From assembly GCA_937138275.1 (NCBI GenBank), contig CAKZOY010000386.1:1-8719 (forward strand): a stretch of 8,719 nt of DNA. The letters are read 5' to 3'. Positions 5,313-8,719 of the stretch are shown in pieces (positions within the stretch are counted from its first letter, which is position 1; every line of letters starts with the position of its first letter). Position numbers and translations under genes: made by a program. Origin of the DNA: an uncultured Chloroflexota bacterium. Lineage in GTDB: Bacteria; Chloroflexota; Anaerolineae; B4-G1; DUEL01. A model generated the notes under the pieces. It searched no databases, was not told the origin of the DNA, and worked only from the letters and a program-made list of their open reading frames with translations.

Positions 5313-6821
5313 TTATCTACCGTACACCGCCAGCACGATCGCCGGCGTCAGAGCGACCTCCACCACAGCGGCGATGGCCAGCAGGGGCACCACCACCGCC
5401 AGGAAAACCTTTACAAAGTCGGCCAGGGCCTGGATCCACCCTTCGCCGACCGTCATCCCCCGGGGCGGGGCGATGAACGTGGCGCCCAGACGCACCGCCA
5501 GCGCCGTGGCAATGATCGCGGCGGGAAGTTCCAGCACCCCGTGAGGCATCACGAACGTCATCACGAAAGTGAACGGGTCATACCCCACCCAGGCCACCTG
5601 GAATGCGGCGTAGGCAATGATGGCAATGGGAATCATCAACAAGAGAGCGGCCAATGAACCGAAAGAGAACGTCCCCAGCAAAGCAGCCAGCGTAAGAGAG
5701 CGAACGTTGTTTCCCAGCACCCCCCAGAAGGTAAACGCAGGCAACCAGGAAATCGTGGACGTGGACGCCTGACTAAAGGTTTCCTTGGTAATCTTATCCA
5801 GCGGGAGATACTCCGCCGGTAACCGGAACCGGGTCGCAAAATCCCATCCGATCCCCACGGCCCCCAGAAGAGAGATGAGAACCAGAGTGAGGGCCAGCCA
5901 GGAACGCCTTAGCACCCGCGGAATATCCCGGAAATAGAGCCCGGTCCAGGTGCTCAGCCAGCGCAGCCCGCGGGGCAACCGCTCTGGCGGGAAACCAAAG
6001 AACCACCGCTCCCAGACCAGATGCCGCCAGAATGTCCGCCAGAGATTGCGCAGGTTCAGTTCGTCAATCTCCCGCCCCAGTAACTCCTCCCGGTTGAACA
6101 GCCGTAACCCCATGCGCACCAGCATCACATCGGCAACCACGAGAAAGATCAGGATATACCAGAGGACATTTTTCCAGCCCTGCAGGATGAGCAGACTTTC
6201 GCCCTGAAGGAGCAGGGCCATCGGGACCACGATAAAACTGGCCAGCAGGTTCGCCGCCCGCACGCTGGTCGTCTGGGTGGAGACAATCACGGCCCCGGAG
6301 ACCATCACCAGCGCCTTGCCGATGGTCAGCAGAACCGCTTGCAAGAGGGTCAGCGAGTCGGGGCGAGCCCCCGGTGGCAGGATGAGGAGATAGAACGCGA
6401 TCCCCGTGAATCCGGCGATCAGCGGGAGCACCAGCGCGGCCAGCGTCTTTCCCAGGTACAGTTGCAACTCCGATAGGGGAGCCGCCAGCAGGGGCTCCAG
6501 GCTCAGGCGTTCCCTCTCCCCGGCAAAGGACTCCAGCGCGATGACTAAAGAGATAGAGACAGGGAGGAAGCCTACCATCAGGAGCATCAGCGGAAAGAGG
6601 CGAATGGTTACTCCCTCCGCTCCCCAGCGCTCGTAGAATGACGACTCTAAGAAGCCGGTGGCGAAGCGCATCAGGATCGGGAAGAGAATGGTCATGGTGA
6701 AGATGGGGAAGAGGATACGCCAGTCCCGCAGACTATCGCGCAGTTCTCTCCGGAAAAGAGTCATCGTCTGCTGCCACCAACCGCTCCCGAACAACGCATG
6801 GGCCTGCCCTGTTGCGTTCAT
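5313..6821 (-). CDS. ABC-2 type permease fused to a SpoIIM domain
   Basis: A 502-residue multi-pass membrane protein. The N-terminal half (about 30-240) is an ABC-2/NatB-like permease: hydrophobic segments near 34-54, 74-95, 122-149, 160-182, 190-207 and 218-235, with the family's cytoplasmic ESFAGERERLSLEPLLAAP stretch at 97-115. A charged, tryptophan-rich linker (241-300) follows. The C-terminal part (about 305-502) is a SpoIIM/DUF95 domain: a membrane segment near 308-325, the NN..S.TLA...G stretch at 371-383, the signature HGVLELPAAIIA at 427-438, and more membrane segments to the end. Typical ABC-2 permeases end before the linker, so this is a two-domain fusion. Its ATG overlaps the stop of the ATPase gene (ATGA), with GGAAGG just upstream, so the two are translationally coupled and surely one transporter. 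The substrate is unknown. SpoIIM acts in membrane migration in endospore formers, but no other sporulation gene is here. Confidence 0.9.
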   Translation of the reverse strand: MNATGQAHALFGSGWWQQTMTLFRRELRDSLRDWRILFPIFTMTILFPILMRFATGFLESSFYERWGAEGVTIRLFPLMLLMVGFLPVSISLVIALESFAGERERLSLEPLLAAPLSELQLYLGKTLAALVLPLIAGFTGIAFYLLILPPGARPDSLTLLQAVLLTIGKALVMVSGAVIVSTQTTSVRAANLLASFIVVPMALLLQGESLLILQGWKNVLWYILIFLVVADVMLVRMGLRLFNREELLGREIDELNLRNLWRTFWRHLVWERWFFGFPPERLPRGLRWLSTWTGLYFRDIPRVLRRSWLALTLVLISLLGAVGIGWDFATRFRLPAEYLPLDKITKETFSQASTSTISWLPAFTFWGVLGNNVRSLTLAALLGTFSFGSLAALLLMIPIAIIAYAAFQVAWVGYDPFTFVMTFVMPHGVLELPAAIIATALAVRLGATFIAPPRGMTVGEGWIQALADFVKVFLAVVVPLLAIAAVVEVALTPAIVLAVYGR

Positions 6822-7729
6822 CCTTCCACCACCCGAAGATAAACGGATTCCAGACTGCGCGGGACTTCGCTCAGAGTCACCACCGGGATTCCCGCCGCCG
6901 ATAACGCCTGAAGGATAACGGGGTTCACCGTCTCCGGCGCGTCGGCCCGATAGCGAATCCAGTTGGGCCCCTCCTCCACTACAAGCGCCCAGCGAGCGAC
7001 AATGGGACCTACTCCGTCCACCGAAGCGGAGAGCCGGAGTTCCATCAGCGGCGGCCCCAGCAGTTGGCGCTTCAACTCCGCAGACGTCCCCTGAGCGACG
7101 ATCTGGCCCCGTCGGATGATGGCGATCTCGTCTGCCAGCAATTCCGCCTCGGTCAGATTGTGGGTACAGACCAGAATGGTACGCCGCGCGTCGCGCAGGG
7201 AAAGGATGGCATCCCGCACCAGTTTGGCACTGTGGGGGTCCATCGCCGAAGTGGGTTCGTCCAGCAGAAGCACGGGCGGGTCATGCAGAAGCGCACGCAC
7301 CAGCGCCAGTTTCTGGCGCATACCCTTGGAATACTCGCCGATCCGCCGATCCCAGGCTTCCGGCATCGCAAATCGCTCCAGCCATTCCCATCCTCGTTGC
7401 CGGCAAACGGTCGGGCTCAGCCCGTATAACTGGCCGAAGAATTCCAGGTACTCCCCACCCCGCATCCGCAGGTAGAGAGCGGGCTGTTCGGTCAGCAACC
7501 CGATCTGCTGGCGGACGGCGGTGGGGTTTTCCCGGGTGTCGTACCCACCCACAACAGCCCGGCCCTCGGTGGGCATTAGGATCGCCGATAGCATCCGCAG
7601 TGTGGTCGTCTTGCCCGCGCCGTTCGGGCCCAGCAGGGCCAGAATGGTGCCCGGCTCTACGGAGAAGGTCACCCCATCTACCGCCGCAAAGCCGTTGAAC
7701 CGTTTGACCAGTCCTTCCGCACGAATCAT
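6818..7729 (-). CDS. ABC transporter ATP-binding protein (NatA/CcmA-like)
   Basis: A 303-residue ATPase that powers the permease encoded directly after it. Walker A GPNGAGKT is at 34-41, the Q-loop region near 80-83 (TEQP), the signature as YSKGMRQ at 133-139 (the usual variant in ABC-2 exporters of the NatA kind), Walker B VLLLDEP at 153-159, the D-loop near SAMD (161-164) and the switch histidine H190. The last 80 or so residues form the C-terminal accessory region (DUF4162-like) often seen in exporters of unknown small molecules or peptides. All catalytic residues are present. The ATG at 7727-7729 follows a GGAGGAG ribosome-binding site. It lies 26 bp after the kinase gene and overlaps the permease gene by 4 bp. 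Confidence 0.93.
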   Translation of the reverse strand: MIRAEGLVKRFNGFAAVDGVTFSVEPGTILALLGPNGAGKTTTLRMLSAILMPTEGRAVVGGYDTRENPTAVRQQIGLLTEQPALYLRMRGGEYLEFFGQLYGLSPTVCRQRGWEWLERFAMPEAWDRRIGEYSKGMRQKLALVRALLHDPPVLLLDEPTSAMDPHSAKLVRDAILSLRDARRTILVCTHNLTEAELLADEIAIIRRGQIVAQGTSAELKRQLLGPPLMELRLSASVDGVGPIVARWALVVEEGPNWIRYRADAPETVNPVILQALSAAGIPVVTLSEVPRSLESVYLRVVEG

Positions 7730-7755
7730 CTCTCCTCCACACCCACCCCGTCCAG

Positions 7756-8719
7756 TCAGACACCACCTTCTGCCACCGGCAATATGAAGGTGAATGTACT
7801 CCCTTTCCCCGGCTCACTCTCCGCCCAGATTCGGCCTCCTTGAAGTTCCACCAGACTCTTGGTGATCGCCAGACCCAGACCCGTTCCGGGTACGTTCCGC
7901 ACGACCGGATTCTGGGAGCGGAAAAACTTGGTGAACAATCTCTCCTGTTCCTCTGGATCAATCCCGATCCCCGTATCGGAGATGGAACAGCACACAAACC
8001 CGTCCTCCTGACGGGCGACCACCCGGATCTGCCCCTCTTCGGGGGTGTACTTGTACGCGTTGCTCAAGAGATTGGTCAGAATCTGCACCACCCGGTTGCG
8101 GTCTGCGATGACCGGTGGCAACGGTTCGGCAATCTCCACCTCCAGGGTCTGGCGCCGGGCCTCTATCTCCTGCCGAATGATGCGGACGGCCTCCTCTATG
8201 GCCTCCCGCATCGCCACCTGCCCGATCTCCAACCGTAGCCGACCCGATTCTATCCGGGAAATGTCCAGTAACTCCTGCACCATCGTATCCATCCGGATCA
8301 CGTTGGAGCGAATAACCTCCAGGAACGAGCGCTGCATCTCGTTCAGGTCGCCAGCCAGCCCCTTGACCAGAAGGTCGGTGTAGCCCTTAATGGACGTCAT
8401 AGGCTGCTTCAATTCATGAGAGACGAAGGAGATGAAGTCGGTCTTGGCCCGATTGGCCGCTTCCACCGCGGCAAAGAGACGGGCGTTCTCTATGGCAATG
8501 GCCGCATGGTCGGCCAGACGGACGACGAAATCCAGGGCTTCCTGGTCAAACTGCCCCGGACGGGCGCTTTCCAGCACGATGATGCCGGTGATGCGCTCCT
8601 CCCGCCAGATGGGAACGGTAATCTGGCTAACCATACCCTCCATAGCAGCTACATAGTCCGGATCGTTGCGAACGTCCGAGGAGAGTTCCGGCTGCCCGGT
8701 ACGGGCCACCCGCCCGACG
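7756..8719 (-). CDS. GAF-domain sensor histidine kinase (5' end outside window)
   Basis: The reading frame stays open to the right edge; the last 321 residues are visible. A GTG at 8707-8709 is probably internal, because the residues just before it (VGR) continue a GAF fold. Numbered from that codon: the end of a GAF sensory domain (to about 76), a short helix, the HisKA dimerisation domain with H98 in SHELKQPMTSIKGY, then the ATPase domain with N-box N213/N217 (NLLSNAYKY), G1 DTGIGI (245-250), F-box FTKFFR (259-264) and G2 GTGLGL (275-280). The H-box has Lys-Gln-Pro-Met where Arg-Thr-Pro-Leu is usual, a variant I associate with Chloroflexota GAF kinases. The visible part has no membrane segment. 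No response regulator gene is in the window. It is co-oriented with the ABC genes (26 bp away), suggesting a sensing role for them. Confidence 0.92.
   Translation of the reverse strand, partial: VGRVARTGQPELSSDVRNDPDYVAAMEGMVSQITVPIWREERITGIIVLESARPGQFDQEALDFVVRLADHAAIAIENARLFAAVEAANRAKTDFISFVSHELKQPMTSIKGYTDLLVKGLAGDLNEMQRSFLEVIRSNVIRMDTMVQELLDISRIESGRLRLEIGQVAMREAIEEAVRIIRQEIEARRQTLEVEIAEPLPPVIADRNRVVQILTNLLSNAYKYTPEEGQIRVVARQEDGFVCCSISDTGIGIDPEEQERLFTKFFRSQNPVVRNVPGTGLGLAITKSLVELQGGRIWAESEPGKGSTFTFILPVAEGGV

Noticed and set aside
5097..5657. Possible small coding regions in the gene-free stretch 4890-5312 and beyond on the plus strand
   Set aside because: They consist of translated palindromic repeats followed by antisense of the permease gene, with no ribosome-binding site or domain.
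8707..8709. GTG as the true start of the histidine kinase
   Set aside because: The frame is open to the window edge and the visible sequence is mid-GAF domain, so the gene must begin to the right of the window.

Overview
The window (8719 bp, GC-rich, short gene spacing) looks like chromosomal DNA of a bacterium, most likely a Chloroflexota member of the Anaerolineae/Thermoflexus kind. This rests on protein style (a GAF histidine kinase with an SHELKQPM H-box, a bacterial TrmB-family regulator, an ABC-2 permease fused to a SpoIIM domain) and on intergenic patchworks of short palindromic repeats. It is an inference, not a database result. No phage, insertion-sequence, CRISPR, tRNA or rRNA signal was seen.

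Layout, left to right. Positions 1-118 hold a strong sigma70-type promoter on the minus strand, firing out of the window's left edge. Its transcript would begin with a self-complementary leader that can fold in alternative ways. Positions 119-2344 hold two minus-strand iron-sulfur genes: an HdrB/HdrD/GlpC-like CCG-domain oxidoreductase (119-1339) and, upstream of it, a cysteine-rich ferredoxin-like protein (1586-2344). A 246-bp gap with its own promoter candidate and repeated motifs separates them. Divergent to this pair is an M1-family zinc aminopeptidase predicted to be exported and lipid-anchored (2455-3939, plus strand). It is followed by a 60-bp tandem repeat and a strong hairpin shared with the convergent TrmB-family regulator gene (4077-4889, minus). 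The regulator gene has a near-consensus promoter, and a perfect inverted repeat lies over its predicted transcription start.

Positions 4890-5312 carry no gene. They hold the regulator promoter and operator, several palindromic repeat elements and the terminators of the next operon. From 5313 to the right edge is a minus-strand operon: a GAF sensor histidine kinase (cut by the window edge), an ABC ATPase, and an ABC-2 permease with a C-terminal SpoIIM domain. Spacings are 26 bp and a 4-bp ATGA overlap.

How the genes may work together: the kinase, ATPase and permease are probably co-transcribed, pointing to a signal-linked membrane export or membrane-remodelling function with unknown substrate. 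The two Fe-S proteins probably form an electron-transfer pair. The peptidase and the TrmB regulator appear to be stand-alone units. The most interesting points are the SpoIIM-ABC permease fusion, the unusual cysteine pattern of the Fe-S pair, the switch-like leader at the left edge, the regulator's operator, and the repeat-built intergenic regions.
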